64,000 bases of DNA from an uncultured Neomegalonema sp. (GTDB lineage Bacteria; Pseudomonadota; Alphaproteobacteria; Rhodobacterales; Rhodobacteraceae): contig CALKBI010000010.1 of assembly GCA_937990185.1 (NCBI GenBank), positions 1-64,000 of the forward strand, given 5' to 3'. This document shows, in pieces, positions 45,043 through 53,956 of this stretch (position 1 is the first letter of the stretch; each line of letters opens with the position of its first letter). The notes below the pieces were generated by a model. That model did not search any database. It was not told where the DNA came from and saw only the letters and a list, made by a program, of their open reading frames with translations. Position numbers and translations under genes: made by a program.

Positions 45043-47106
45043 TCAGATATGCTGCTGCACGAGGCCGAACTGTTCTTGTTTGCGCTGGCTGATCGCTTGA
45101 GTCATCCGGTCGGCGACCATCGCAATCACCGCCATGCCGATGCCTGCGGTCATGCCAACACCGAAATCACCATTCCCGAGGCCGATATAAATGCGCTGTC
45201 CCAAACCATTCGTGCCAACCAGCGCAGTAATCACCAGCATCCCGATACCGTAGATAATCGTCTGGTTCAGCCCAAGCATGATGGCGGGCAGGGCAAGGGG
45301 CAATTTCACCTTGAAAAGTAACTGCCGGCGGGTACAGCCAATCGTATCAGCCGCTTCTATGACGTGTTCGGGCAGGTTTCGGAGGCCATGCTCAGTGTAC
45401 CGGATTGCCGGAACAATGGCGTAAGCGATAATCGCGAGCAGAGCCGTGAATTCTCCAATTTTGAATACCATCACAAACGGGATCAAAATCACAAACAGAG
45501 GCATCGTCTGCAACGTATCCATAATGGGCCGGACAATCGAGGATACAGTGTTGTTCTCCGATGCCCAAATACCAATCAAAGTGCCAAGGCTGAATGAAAT
45601 CAGCACGGCAACGCCGCACAGATAAATCGACAGGACAGATTCAGGCCAGACACCTGCAATAATCAAAAAAGCCATCCCGATGGCCGTGCCAATCGCCAGA
45701 TTACGTCCGGCGGTGACATAGGCGGCATAGACAAAGATCGCGAACAGAGCGATCCACGGCATTTCCGTAAGCCCGATATAGGATACCACTCCCCACAGCA
45801 TAATAATCGCCGCAAGAGTAAAGCGCCTTTTGACAGCGGCCCACAGCATTCCCGCCGCAACAAGCCCGACATAACCGAGCGTTAAAGTCGGCGTCAGCTC
45901 AAATCCCCAAGTGAAGGGACTGACCGCTTTATTCAGGCCAATCTTGATCGGCAGCATCACGAAAAAGAAAGCGGCGTTCTTAATCCCTTCGATCCATTCA
46001 CGCCCGTTAATAACAACCCATTCAAGCGCCGCATTCATGGTTGGGGCAGGGTTCCAAAGCAGGGCTTCGGGCCATTGGCGTAAAAATGGAAAGACCGTCG
46101 AAAGAGCCGCCAGTACTGCAATAACCAAGACGGCAATCACCCAATAATTTGGCCCCGTCCGTACGATCTCTTTCGGCTTTGTTGCAAAGGCATGAGTGAT
46201 GCGGTCGAGTGACATCGCGATTAGTGCAATAACAAACCCGGCAAGCAGGCTTTCGCCGAACTGTGCCTTTCGCATTGTGTTGAGCACTTCCCAACCGATG
46301 TCGTTCGTCCCACCAATAACAGCGGCAATGATGACCATCGACAGTGCCGCCATTGTGGTCTGATTCAACCCAAGCAGCATTTGCTTTTTAGCGGCGGGCA
46401 ACCGCACTTTCCAGAAAAGCTGCGTCGGTGTCGCGCCCGACATAATACCGGCCTCGATGATTTCTTCCGGCACGGCGCGAAGGCCAAGGATCGTATTCCT
46501 CACCATCGGCGGAAAGGCGTAAAGGATGGAGGCGACCAGCCCGACTGTCGTGCCGAAACCAAAGAGGATCAGGATTGGCAACAGATAGGCGAAAGCCGGT
46601 ATCGTTTGGAGTAAATCGAGGATCGGCACGATAATCTTCCGCGCGCGATTGGAGTAAAACCCCAGAACGCCAAAGATAAATCCGGTCGCCACTGCCATCG
46701 GTACAGAGATCAGTACGATGGCCAGAGAGTTCATGCTCTCATCCCAATACCCGATCAGCGCCATATAGATCATCGACAGCCCGGCAAACAGACCGAGCTT
46801 CCAACCCGACCCGATCAACCCCAAGAAAACGAAGACCGCAGTCGTGACACTCCACGGCAAAAACTCTAGCAGCGCTTGCGACCAACGTACGGGCCATTCA
46901 AGCAACCAACCCATTGCTTTAAAAGCGGGGCCAAAGACCGAGACAAAACCACCCATCAAACTGTTCATGAAATCGGTTGGCGAGAAAACCCAAGCATCCG
47001 GGAAATCATTCAGCGCCGGAAGGCTTCCTGATGCTAAAAACAAAGCAATCGACAGACCCGCGAGAGCAAACCATATCATCGGCTGCATCTTGGTTGTGTC
47101 GGTCAT
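45043..47106 (-). CDS. Glycine betaine/TMAO-type ABC transporter, double-length permease
   Basis: Inner-membrane permease of a ProU-like importer. At 687 residues it is about twice the usual ProW. Two copies of the binding-protein-dependent permease domain are visible, with EAA-type loops EEIIEAGIMSGATPTQLFWKVRLPAAKKQMLLGLNQT (near residue 220) and EHVIEAADTIGCTRRQLLFKVKLPLALPAIMLGLNQT (near residue 610). Fused permeases of this kind are found in alphaproteobacterial betaine, choline and TMAO transporters. It overlaps proV by 4 nt (ATGA) and is followed directly by the esterase. Confidence 0.9.
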   Translation of the reverse strand: MTDTTKMQPMIWFALAGLSIALFLASGSLPALNDFPDAWVFSPTDFMNSLMGGFVSVFGPAFKAMGWLLEWPVRWSQALLEFLPWSVTTAVFVFLGLIGSGWKLGLFAGLSMIYMALIGYWDESMNSLAIVLISVPMAVATGFIFGVLGFYSNRARKIIVPILDLLQTIPAFAYLLPILILFGFGTTVGLVASILYAFPPMVRNTILGLRAVPEEIIEAGIMSGATPTQLFWKVRLPAAKKQMLLGLNQTTMAALSMVIIAAVIGGTNDIGWEVLNTMRKAQFGESLLAGFVIALIAMSLDRITHAFATKPKEIVRTGPNYWVIAVLVIAVLAALSTVFPFLRQWPEALLWNPAPTMNAALEWVVINGREWIEGIKNAAFFFVMLPIKIGLNKAVSPFTWGFELTPTLTLGYVGLVAAGMLWAAVKRRFTLAAIIMLWGVVSYIGLTEMPWIALFAIFVYAAYVTAGRNLAIGTAIGMAFLIIAGVWPESVLSIYLCGVAVLISFSLGTLIGIWASENNTVSSIVRPIMDTLQTMPLFVILIPFVMVFKIGEFTALLAIIAYAIVPAIRYTEHGLRNLPEHVIEAADTIGCTRRQLLFKVKLPLALPAIMLGLNQTIIYGIGMLVITALVGTNGLGQRIYIGLGNGDFGVGMTAGIGMAVIAMVADRMTQAISQRKQEQFGLVQQHI

Positions 47107-48185
47107 GCTCCGGCCCCTTCTGGAGCATTGGTCGCCAATGCTTTGACAACATCGCGCGCTGTAATCGCGCCAAGATCATTGCCGTCGCCATCACGCACCA
47201 TGATCCCCGCTTCGTTATCCGCGAGATAGGGCAGCAAAGTCGCCAGCGACGTATCGGCGGGAATATGTCCCATCTCCGGCGTCAACGGTCTGCTCGCATT
47301 CGCAATATCGCCTGCCGTCAAAACCATCTCTGAGGGCACGTCGTTGGTGAAATCTTTCACGTAATCATTTGCCGGATTAAGGATCAAATCCACCGGGCGA
47401 CCGATTTGAACGACTTCCCCGTCGCGCATAATCGCCATGCGATCCGCAATGCGAAGCGCCTCCAGAAAATCGTGCGTGATGAATACAATCGACTTATTCA
47501 ATTCGCGTTGCAGCCGCAAAAACTCATCTTGCATTTGCCTGCGGATCAGAGGGTCAAGAGCGCTGAAGGGTTCGTCCAGAAACCAAAGTTCCGGTTCAAC
47601 CGCAAGCGAGCGCGCAATGCCGACCCGTTGTTGTTGGCCGCCTGAAAGCTGACTTGGAAAGCTGGCTTCGCGTCCTTGCAGGCCAACCAAGTCAATAATC
47701 TCGCGAGCTTTTTCGCGTCGTTTTTTGAGGGAGATGCCCTGAATTTCCAGTGGAAAGGCGATGTTATCCAAAACATTTAAATGTGGCATCAGGCCAAAGT
47801 TCTGAAACACCATTCCCATTTTATGGCGGCGGTATTCAATCAATTCGGATTTGGAGACTTTCAGCAGGTCCTGTCCATCCATCAGGATTTCACCGGCGGT
47901 TGGCTCCACTACCCGCGACAAGCATCGCACGACCGTAGATTTTCCCGATCCTGACAATCCCATGATCACGAAGATTTCGCCGACATGCACGTCGAAGGAG
48001 ACATTGGCGGCGGCAACGATGTGCTCAGAGTCTCTGATATTTTGGGCTAGGTCGCGCGCGGCGGAGGCATCACCGACATTACCTTTTGTACCGTCGAAAA
48101 ACTGCTGCGGCTGTGATCCGTAAATCTTCCAAACATTACGGCAAGAAAGTTTAACTTGTTCAGATGGTACGTTGCCTTCGGGCAA
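47103..48185 (-). CDS. Glycine betaine/TMAO-type ABC transporter ATPase (ProV-like)
   Basis: ATP-hydrolysing subunit of the same importer, 360 residues. Walker A is GLSGSGKSTVVRCL, the signature is LSGGQQQRVGIARSLA, Walker B is LWFLDEPFSALD and the switch histidine is in SIVFITHDFLEAL. The N-terminal ~50 residues are specific to the ProV group. The C-terminus carries a single CBS-like half (GIMVRDGDGNDLGAITARDVVKAL), a module that senses ionic strength in related transporters. A hairpin separates it from the upstream binding-protein gene. Confidence 0.92.
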   Translation of the reverse strand: MPEGNVPSEQVKLSCRNVWKIYGSQPQQFFDGTKGNVGDASAARDLAQNIRDSEHIVAAANVSFDVHVGEIFVIMGLSGSGKSTVVRCLSRVVEPTAGEILMDGQDLLKVSKSELIEYRRHKMGMVFQNFGLMPHLNVLDNIAFPLEIQGISLKKRREKAREIIDLVGLQGREASFPSQLSGGQQQRVGIARSLAVEPELWFLDEPFSALDPLIRRQMQDEFLRLQRELNKSIVFITHDFLEALRIADRMAIMRDGEVVQIGRPVDLILNPANDYVKDFTNDVPSEMVLTAGDIANASRPLTPEMGHIPADTSLATLLPYLADNEAGIMVRDGDGNDLGAITARDVVKALATNAPEGAGA

Positions 48186-48288
48186 AAGATCTTCTCCAAA
48201 ATTCTGGCCGAGTTTGTTTTGACGACACAGAGATCCGGTAAAATCATATGCACTCGAAAGGTGCTGCCCGGATCAAGCATAGAAAAAG

Positions 48289-48322
48289 TTCGTAGCGAAA
48301 GCGCTCATGCCTTCGCTACGAA
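48289..48322 (-). terminator. Hairpin between binding-protein and ATPase genes
   Basis: An 11-bp perfect stem (TTCGTAGCGAA at 48289-48299 and TTCGCTACGAA at 48312-48322) lies just past the binding-protein stop. On the minus strand it is followed by CTTTTTCT. A partial terminator here would keep the binding protein more abundant than the membrane subunits. Confidence 0.7.
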
Positions 48323-48338
48323 TAAGGATGTCTAAATC

Positions 48339-49343
48339 TTAGTTTGCTTCAAGAAGCTTTTTGATTTTATCCACGCGCACTTGCAGGGCGTCGAGCTGAT
48401 CGTTGAGCGATATTTCTCCACCGACCCAGCCTTTCCAAGTGCTTTCGTTCGCACCCATCCACTCAGCCACGGCTTCTTCAACCGAGAGGCCATCTTGATC
48501 GACTTTTTGGATCAGCGCATTTTGAACGCCGTTCGAAAGCGAGTAGTTGGTGACGAAATCATAGGCTTTCGGAAAGTCTTTCTTGAACCCCTTGCTGACG
48601 ATCTTGTTGATCTTCGCTTGGGCAAAGCCACACGCATCGCCGCGCTTTTGTTCAGGCCCGGATTCGCAATCCGCTGTCGCTTTGTCCCACTTGACCAAGT
48701 TAAGGTCGATTTCCGCGTGAACCCAATGCGGCTCCCAAAACATCATGATCATTGGCTGTTTCGCTGCGACGGCGGATTTCATCTCAGCAATCATTGCACC
48801 TTCTGATCCACCGGCAACCGCTTGGAAAGGCATATCGAGCGTCGCAACCAGATCTTTGGAACGCGTACCCCAATCCGCCGGATAGGTGATTAGGCGACCA
48901 TTCGGGAACGTATCCGCCGCTGCAAATGCCTGCGCGCAGTCGTAAAGCGCGGTGTATGATGGCAAACCGGGGCATTTTTCTTCCATATAGGGTGGATAGA
49001 ACCACCCTTCACTTGGCGACAAACCAAGCTCACCCGCAACAACGATATCACCGGATTCAACGGCTTTAGGATAAATCTCGCCGACATTGTTGGTCCAGAT
49101 TTCGGGGTTCAGGTGCAGGCTGCCTTCTGCAATTGCTGCAAATTGAGGCACGGCGCCTGCGGTTACATATTCAACTTCGAAGCCCATTTCCTGCAAAACA
49201 GAACCAGCGATGTTCGCGCTCAAGTGCTGGCCCGTCCATTCATTGATTGCAATTTTGATAGGACCGTCTGCGGCTGCAGCAAAACTTGACGCTCCGACAG
49301 CCATCATCGCTGCGGCAGCAGCAATTTTGAGGCGATTAGACAT
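48339..49343 (-). CDS. Glycine betaine/TMAO-type substrate-binding protein (ProX-like)
   Basis: Periplasmic receptor of the importer, 334 residues, with signal peptide MSNRLKIAAAAAMMAVGASSFAAA. The type-II binding fold is indicated by IKIAINEWTGQHLSANIAGSVLQEMGF, NPEIWTNNVGEIYP, the tryptophan-rich SPSEGWFYPPYMEEKCPG and MIMMFWEPHWVHAEID. Several tryptophans fit an aromatic box for a quaternary-amine or TMAO ligand. Cysteine pairs (CPGLPSYTALYDC) suggest a disulfide. It is the first gene of the X-V-W-esterase unit. Confidence 0.9.
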   Translation of the reverse strand: MSNRLKIAAAAAMMAVGASSFAAAADGPIKIAINEWTGQHLSANIAGSVLQEMGFEVEYVTAGAVPQFAAIAEGSLHLNPEIWTNNVGEIYPKAVESGDIVVAGELGLSPSEGWFYPPYMEEKCPGLPSYTALYDCAQAFAAADTFPNGRLITYPADWGTRSKDLVATLDMPFQAVAGGSEGAMIAEMKSAVAAKQPMIMMFWEPHWVHAEIDLNLVKWDKATADCESGPEQKRGDACGFAQAKINKIVSKGFKKDFPKAYDFVTNYSLSNGVQNALIQKVDQDGLSVEEAVAEWMGANESTWKGWVGGEISLNDQLDALQVRVDKIKKLLEAN

Positions 49344-49445
49344 GTTTTTCTCCCGAACTTTTATAATGCTGCAAAATTTAGAACACCCGGCGGTTTTTGA
49401 GTCAAACCGTATGTCAGAGGCGGGCCGTTCATTCGAATGGTTATA

Positions 49446-50060
49446 CTAGGGTTTTATGCGATCTACGATCAATGGATCATATTCTGGAGCCACAACCCGG
49501 CGGCGATTCTCCTCTGCTTTTTGCAGAGGAACCGCTTTTTTGAGCTTATCCGAGGCAGAGCGGGTCAAGGCTTGGTAGACCCCTGTGCCTTGGCGCTTCC
49601 ACGTGATCTCTTGTTCTGTCAAAGGCCGTAAAATCCGTGCGGGTGAGCCTACGATCATTTGACCGGCGGGAAATTCCTCTCCGGCCTTGATGAAACTCAG
49701 CGCTCCGATGATGCAATCACGCCCGATGACGGCTTTATCCATCACCACCGCATTCATCCCGACGAGGACATTTTCCCCGATATGGCATCCATGTAGGACC
49801 GCACCATGCCCGATATGGCTGTTTTTCTCGAGGGTTACATCTTGGTCGGGAAAGCTGTGGACGACACAGGTTTCCTGTACGTTGGACCCTTCGTAGATAT
49901 GAATACGGCCAAAGTCTCCACGAAGAACCGCTCCGGGACCAACGTAACAATTTGGTCCGATAATTACGTCCCCGATGACGGTTGCTGCCTCATGCACATA
50001 GGCGGAAGCGTCAATCACGGGAACAATGCCGTCATACGAGTAAATTTGAGACACGAACAT
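49446..50060 (-). CDS. paaY: Gamma-carbonic-anhydrase-like acyltransferase, PaaY
   Basis: A 204-residue left-handed beta-helix protein built of hexapeptide repeats (VIGDVIIGPNCYVGPGAVLRGDFGRIHIYEGSNVQETCVVH). The zinc-site histidines are in CVVHSFPDQD and HIGHGAVLHGC. PaaY has been reported as a thioesterase/CoA-related enzyme within phenylacetate clusters, and its family includes gamma carbonic anhydrases. It is divergent from paaJ, sharing a 172-bp control region that contains TTGTAAC repeats. Confidence 0.8.
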   Translation of the reverse strand: MFVSQIYSYDGIVPVIDASAYVHEAATVIGDVIIGPNCYVGPGAVLRGDFGRIHIYEGSNVQETCVVHSFPDQDVTLEKNSHIGHGAVLHGCHIGENVLVGMNAVVMDKAVIGRDCIIGALSFIKAGEEFPAGQMIVGSPARILRPLTEQEITWKRQGTGVYQALTRSASDKLKKAVPLQKAEENRRRVVAPEYDPLIVDRIKP

Positions 50061-50123
50061 ACCTCTCGTGGTGCGCGATCAACGTTGACGCGAAGATTAC
50101 CACAAAGCTGATCCTGTCAATGT

Positions 50124-50174
50124 GTTACATATTGGATCGTGGATATTCGATTTTTGTAACGTTAATCTTGTAAC
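50124..50174. promoter_or_regulatory. Candidate operator in the paaY-paaJ divergent promoter
   Basis: TTGTAAC occurs at 50154-50160 and 50168-50174 (14-bp spacing), and the inverted half GTTACA is at 50124-50129. All lie between divergent paaY and paaJ in an AT-rich stretch. They may be binding sites for a local repressor such as PaaX at 59.7 kb; this is inferred from position and symmetry. Confidence 0.4.
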
Positions 50175-50232
50175 TTTCCCTATATTGCGGTAGTTTTGAG
50201 GGTGAATTTCACTCCAATCCCGGAGAAATCGG

Positions 50233-51435
50233 TTGGACGCTTTCATTTGTGACGCGGTTCGGACGCCTATCGGTCGCTATGGCGGCGGATTATCCAGCGT
50301 GCGGGCGGATGATTTAGCGGCTCTGCCTATTGCGGCGCTGGTTGAGCGCAATCCAAATATGCCTTGGGATCAGATTGATGATGTGATCCTCGGCTCTGCG
50401 AACCAAGCGGGCGAAGACAATCGAAATGTTGCTCGCATGGCGGCACTGCTTGCGGGATTGCCGCTTGATGTACCGGGGGTCACTGTCAACCGCCTCTGCG
50501 CTTCCGGCATGGACAGCGTCGGGATGGCTTCGCGCGGAATCAAAGCCGGTGATTATGACCTTGCCATCGCGGGCGGGGTCGAAAGCATGAGCCGCGCGCC
50601 CTTGGTTATGCCCAAACCGGAGGCGGCCTTTTCCCGCAAAGCCGAAATCTATGACACGACGATTGGCTGGCGGTTTGTCAATCCGAAGATGAAATCGGAA
50701 TATGGCATCGATTCCATGCCGCAAACGGCAGATAATGTGGCGGAAGACTATGGCATCAGCCGCACTGACCAAGACGCCTTCGCCGCCCGCTCGCAAGCCC
50801 GCTATCAACAGGCACAAGCGAACGGTGTTTTTTCAGACGAGCTTATTCCTGTCACCATTCCACAGCGCAAAGGTGATCCGATCACTTTCGAGCGCGACGA
50901 GCATCCGCGTGCCGGTGTCTCCGCCGAAGGTCTGGCCAAGCTGCGTGGGATCAACGGTCCTGACATGACCGTCACGGCGGGCAATGCCTCGGGCGTAAAT
51001 GACGGTGCAGCGGCATTACTTCTCGCCAGTGAAACTGCGGTAAAGTCCAACGACCTCACGCCAATGGTGCGCGTTGTCGCGATGGTGGCGGCGGGGGTTG
51101 CTCCGCGTGTTATGGGCATCGGACCGGTTCCTGCGGTGCGTAAAGCCCTTGCAAAAGCGGGTCTGAGTATCGAACAGATGGATGTGATCGAACTGAACGA
51201 GGCTTTTGCCAGTCAGGGGCTTGCCACGTTGCGCGAACTCGGCGTTCGTGATGATGCTGAGCACGTCAACCCCAACGGCGGAGCAATCGCGTTGGGCCAT
51301 CCTCTTGGCATGACCGGCGCACGCTTGGTCGTCACGGCGACGCATCAGTTAAAGCGCACCGGAGGCCGTTATGCACTTTGCACAATGTGCGTCGGCGTAG
51401 GGCAGGGCACTGCAATTATTCTTGAACGGGTTTAG
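50233..51435 (+). CDS. paaJ: 3-oxoadipyl-CoA / 3-oxo-5,6-dehydrosuberyl-CoA thiolase
   Basis: This thiolase performs the final cleavages of the phenylacetate pathway, releasing acetyl-CoA and succinyl-CoA precursors. The start is a TTG (50233) after CGGAG; the protein reads [32 protein letters not shown], 400 residues. The nucleophilic cysteine is in [11 protein letters not shown], with HPLGMTGAR and the second catalytic cysteine in [13 protein letters not shown]. It heads the paaJABCDE unit, so it more likely serves phenylacetate than beta-ketoadipate catabolism, where the near-identical PcaF works. Confidence 0.92.
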   Translation: MDAFICDAVRTPIGRYGGGLSSVRADDLAALPIAALVERNPNMPWDQIDDVILGSANQAGEDNRNVARMAALLAGLPLDVPGVTVNRLCASGMDSVGMASRGIKAGDYDLAIAGGVESMSRAPLVMPKPEAAFSRKAEIYDTTIGWRFVNPKMKSEYGIDSMPQTADNVAEDYGISRTDQDAFAARSQARYQQAQANGVFSDELIPVTIPQRKGDPITFERDEHPRAGVSAEGLAKLRGINGPDMTVTAGNASGVNDGAAALLLASETAVKSNDLTPMVRVVAMVAAGVAPRVMGIGPVPAVRKALAKAGLSIEQMDVIELNEAFASQGLATLRELGVRDDAEHVNPNGGAIALGHPLGMTGARLVVTATHQLKRTGGRYALCTMCVGVGQGTAIILERV

Positions 51436-51446
51436 AGGAGGCGGGC

Positions 51447-52439
51447 ATGTACGCTCAACTGGTCAAATCCAGCGGTAAAGGCGTGAAATCTCTTGAAGAG
51501 ATGGACCCGCAAGAACGCGCTTTTCAACAGCGTATAGATGCCGGTGACAAGATCGAGCCGAAAGACTGGATGCCGGACGGGTATCGCAAAAATCTGATCC
51601 GTCAGATTGGTCAACACGCCCATTCCGAGATCGTTGGCCAACTGCCTGAAGGCAACTGGATCACCCGCGCACCAACCCTAGAGCGCAAAGCCATTCTGCT
51701 GGCGAAAGTCCAAGACGAAGCGGGGCATGGTCTTTACCTCTATTGTGCCGCTGAAACCCTCGGTGTCACCCGCGACGAATTATTCGAGATGCTCAACAAC
51801 GGCAAAATGAAATACTCGTCGATCTTCAATTACCCGACATTGACATGGGCGGATATGGGCGCGGTCGGATGGTTGGTTGATGGCGCGGCGATCATGAATC
51901 AAGTTCCGCTCCAACGCACATCATATGGCCCCTATGCCCGTGCGATGATCCGCATTTGCAAAGAGGAATCTTTTCATCAGCGTCAAGGCTTCGACATCAT
52001 GATGAAGATGGCCAACGGGTCGGAGGCACAAAAGAAAATGGCGCAAGATGCGCTCAATCGTTTTTGGTTTCCGTCACTGATGATGTTCGGCCCCTCCGAC
52101 AAAGAGTCGGTCCATTCCGCGCAATCAATGGCGTGGAAAATCAAGATGAATACCAATGACGAGTTGCGCCAGAAATTCGTCGATCAAACCGCCCCGCAAG
52201 CTGAATACCTTGGCCTCACCGTTCCTGACGAGACATTGCGCTGGAACGAAGAAAAAGGCGGCTATGACTTTGCCGAACCCGACTGGAACGAGTTCTTCGA
52301 TGTCATCAAAGGCAATGGCCCTTGCAATACCGACCGCCTGAACGCCCGCCGCAAGGCATGGGACGAGGGCGCATGGGTTCGCGAAGCCATGCTCGCCCAC
52401 GCAGAGAAGAAACGTGCCGCAAAACTGGCGGCGGAGTAA
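51447..52439 (+). CDS. paaA: Phenylacetyl-CoA epoxidase, catalytic subunit
   Basis: PaaA is the diiron subunit of the PaaABCE monooxygenase, which makes 1,2-epoxyphenylacetyl-CoA with O2. The 330-residue protein retains the diiron ligands in [20 protein letters not shown] (ExxH) and [14 protein letters not shown] (ExxH), and the MFGPSDKES segment. It lies 11 nt after paaJ with GAGGAGGCGGGC as ribosome binding site, and 4 nt before paaB. Confidence 0.96.
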   Translation: MYAQLVKSSGKGVKSLEEMDPQERAFQQRIDAGDKIEPKDWMPDGYRKNLIRQIGQHAHSEIVGQLPEGNWITRAPTLERKAILLAKVQDEAGHGLYLYCAAETLGVTRDELFEMLNNGKMKYSSIFNYPTLTWADMGAVGWLVDGAAIMNQVPLQRTSYGPYARAMIRICKEESFHQRQGFDIMMKMANGSEAQKKMAQDALNRFWFPSLMMFGPSDKESVHSAQSMAWKIKMNTNDELRQKFVDQTAPQAEYLGLTVPDETLRWNEEKGGYDFAEPDWNEFFDVIKGNGPCNTDRLNARRKAWDEGAWVREAMLAHAEKKRAAKLAAE

Positions 52440-52443
52440 ACAC

Positions 52444-52728
52444 ATGTCAAAAGAATGGCCCCTCTGGGAAGTTTTTATTCGCGGACAGCACGGCCTGTCC
52501 CATCGTCATGTAGGCTCGCTCCATGCGCCGGATGCGGAGATGGCAATTAAGAATGCGCGCGATGTCTATACACGCCGCAACGAAGGCGTCTCGATTTGGG
52601 TAGTGGAAGCCGAGCGCATCGCCGCCTCATCCCCCGGTGATAAAGGCCCGTTTTACGATCCGGCTAATTCAAAAGTCTATCGTCATCCCACGTTCTTCGA
52701 CATCCCGGATGAGATCGGTGCGATGTAA
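52444..52728 (+). CDS. paaB: Phenylacetyl-CoA epoxidase subunit PaaB
   Basis: A structural subunit of the epoxidase complex. The start at 52444 gives the usual 94 residues, MSKEWPLWEVFIRGQHGLSHRHVGSLHAPDAEMAIKNARDVYTRRNEGVSIWVV, the diagnostic N-terminus. Its TAA stop overlaps the paaC ATG (TAATG). A longer upstream frame is not supported. Confidence 0.96.
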   Translation: MSKEWPLWEVFIRGQHGLSHRHVGSLHAPDAEMAIKNARDVYTRRNEGVSIWVVEAERIAASSPGDKGPFYDPANSKVYRHPTFFDIPDEIGAM

Positions 52729-53483
52729 TGCCTGACGCGCTTTTCGAATATCTTCTGCGTCTAGGCGACAATACTTTGGTGCTGGGCCATCGTATTTCTG
52801 AATGGTGCGGGAAAGCCCCCATTCTGGAAGAAGACATCGCGCTCGCGAACACCGCGCTTGATTTGATGGGGCAAACCCAACTCTGGCTCGGCCTTGCCGC
52901 CGAAGTCGAAAGCAAGGGGCGCAGCGCGGATGATCTGGCGTTTCTCCGCGATGTTTGGGATTTCCGAAATGTGCTGATGGTCGAACGCCCGAACGGAGAT
53001 TTCGGCCACACCATCATGCGCCAATTTTTGTTCGATGCTTTTCACCTTCCTTTGCTCGATGGTTTGCAAAATTCCTCGGATCAACGGGTCGCCGAGATCG
53101 CTGAGAAATCCGTAAAAGAAGCCAGCTATCATCTCGAACGCTCCGCCGATACCGTCATAGCGCTTGGTGATGGAACCGAAGAAAGCCACCGACGGATGCA
53201 ATCCGCGCTGGATCTGTTATGGCCCTTTAGCGGTGAGATGTTTTTGACCGATGCGGTAGACGATGCGCTGTTGGTGTCGGGCATCGCGCCTGACTTGTCA
53301 CAGATCAAACCGATATGGTCAAAGACGGTCGAAAAAACTCTGCGCGAAGCCACGTTGACCACTCCTGAAGATGATTTCGCTCATAGCGGCGGGAAGACAG
53401 GCAGACAACACACAGAAGACCTCGGCCACATGCTTGCACAAATGCAATGGTTGCAGCGGGCATATCCGGGCGCAAGTTGGTAG
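52728..53483 (+). CDS. paaC: Phenylacetyl-CoA epoxidase subunit PaaC
   Basis: The inactive ferritin-like partner of PaaA, which stabilises the catalytic subunit. The 251 residues include LGDNTLVLGHRISEWCGKAPILEEDIALANTALDLMGQ and FLFDAFHLPLLDGL, and the ending HMLAQMQWLQRAYPGASW is typical. It is coupled to paaB and followed 7 nt later by paaD. Confidence 0.95.
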   Translation: MPDALFEYLLRLGDNTLVLGHRISEWCGKAPILEEDIALANTALDLMGQTQLWLGLAAEVESKGRSADDLAFLRDVWDFRNVLMVERPNGDFGHTIMRQFLFDAFHLPLLDGLQNSSDQRVAEIAEKSVKEASYHLERSADTVIALGDGTEESHRRMQSALDLLWPFSGEMFLTDAVDDALLVSGIAPDLSQIKPIWSKTVEKTLREATLTTPEDDFAHSGGKTGRQHTEDLGHMLAQMQWLQRAYPGASW

Positions 53484-53490
53484 CCCGCTG

Positions 53491-53949
53491 ATGCAGCCAG
53501 ACATAACAACAATCTGGCAATGGCTGGACGGCGTGCCAGATCCGGAGATACCAGTGATCTCAATCGTTGATCTCGGGATTATTCGCGGCGTCGCTTGGCA
53601 AGGCGATACGCTCGAGGTGACTGTTACGCCAACATATTCCGGCTGCCCCGCGACCAGCATTATCAATCTTGATATAGAGACGGCGCTGCGCAGTCATGGC
53701 GTCGAAAAGATTGCGATAAAACGCGCATTATCTCCGGCATGGACGACCGACTGGCTCAGTGAAAAAGGCCGGGCACGGCTCGAAGAATACGGCATTGCAC
53801 CACCGAATCCTGCTGGCGGTCCACAGCGTTGCCCGCAATGCCGCGCGACCAATCTCGAAAAAGTCAGCCAATTCGGATCAACCCCCTGCAAAGCGCATTG
53901 GCGGTGTCTCGAGTGTCTTGAACCCTTCGATTATTTCAAATGTATTTAA
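53491..53949 (+). CDS. paaD: Phenylacetate pathway Fe-S assembly protein PaaD
   Basis: PaaD matures the metal centre of the epoxidase. The ATG at 53491 gives 152 residues: a MIP18/DUF59 domain (DGVPDPEIPVISIVDLGIIRGVAW, with TPTYSGCPATSIINLDI holding the conserved cysteine) and a C-terminal cysteine-rich stretch CPQCRATN..CKAHWRCLECLEPFDYFKC. An upstream in-frame ATG at 53371 would run through paaC and is rejected. Confidence 0.93.
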   Translation: MQPDITTIWQWLDGVPDPEIPVISIVDLGIIRGVAWQGDTLEVTVTPTYSGCPATSIINLDIETALRSHGVEKIAIKRALSPAWTTDWLSEKGRARLEEYGIAPPNPAGGPQRCPQCRATNLEKVSQFGSTPCKAHWRCLECLEPFDYFKCI

Positions 53950-53956
53950 GAGCGCG

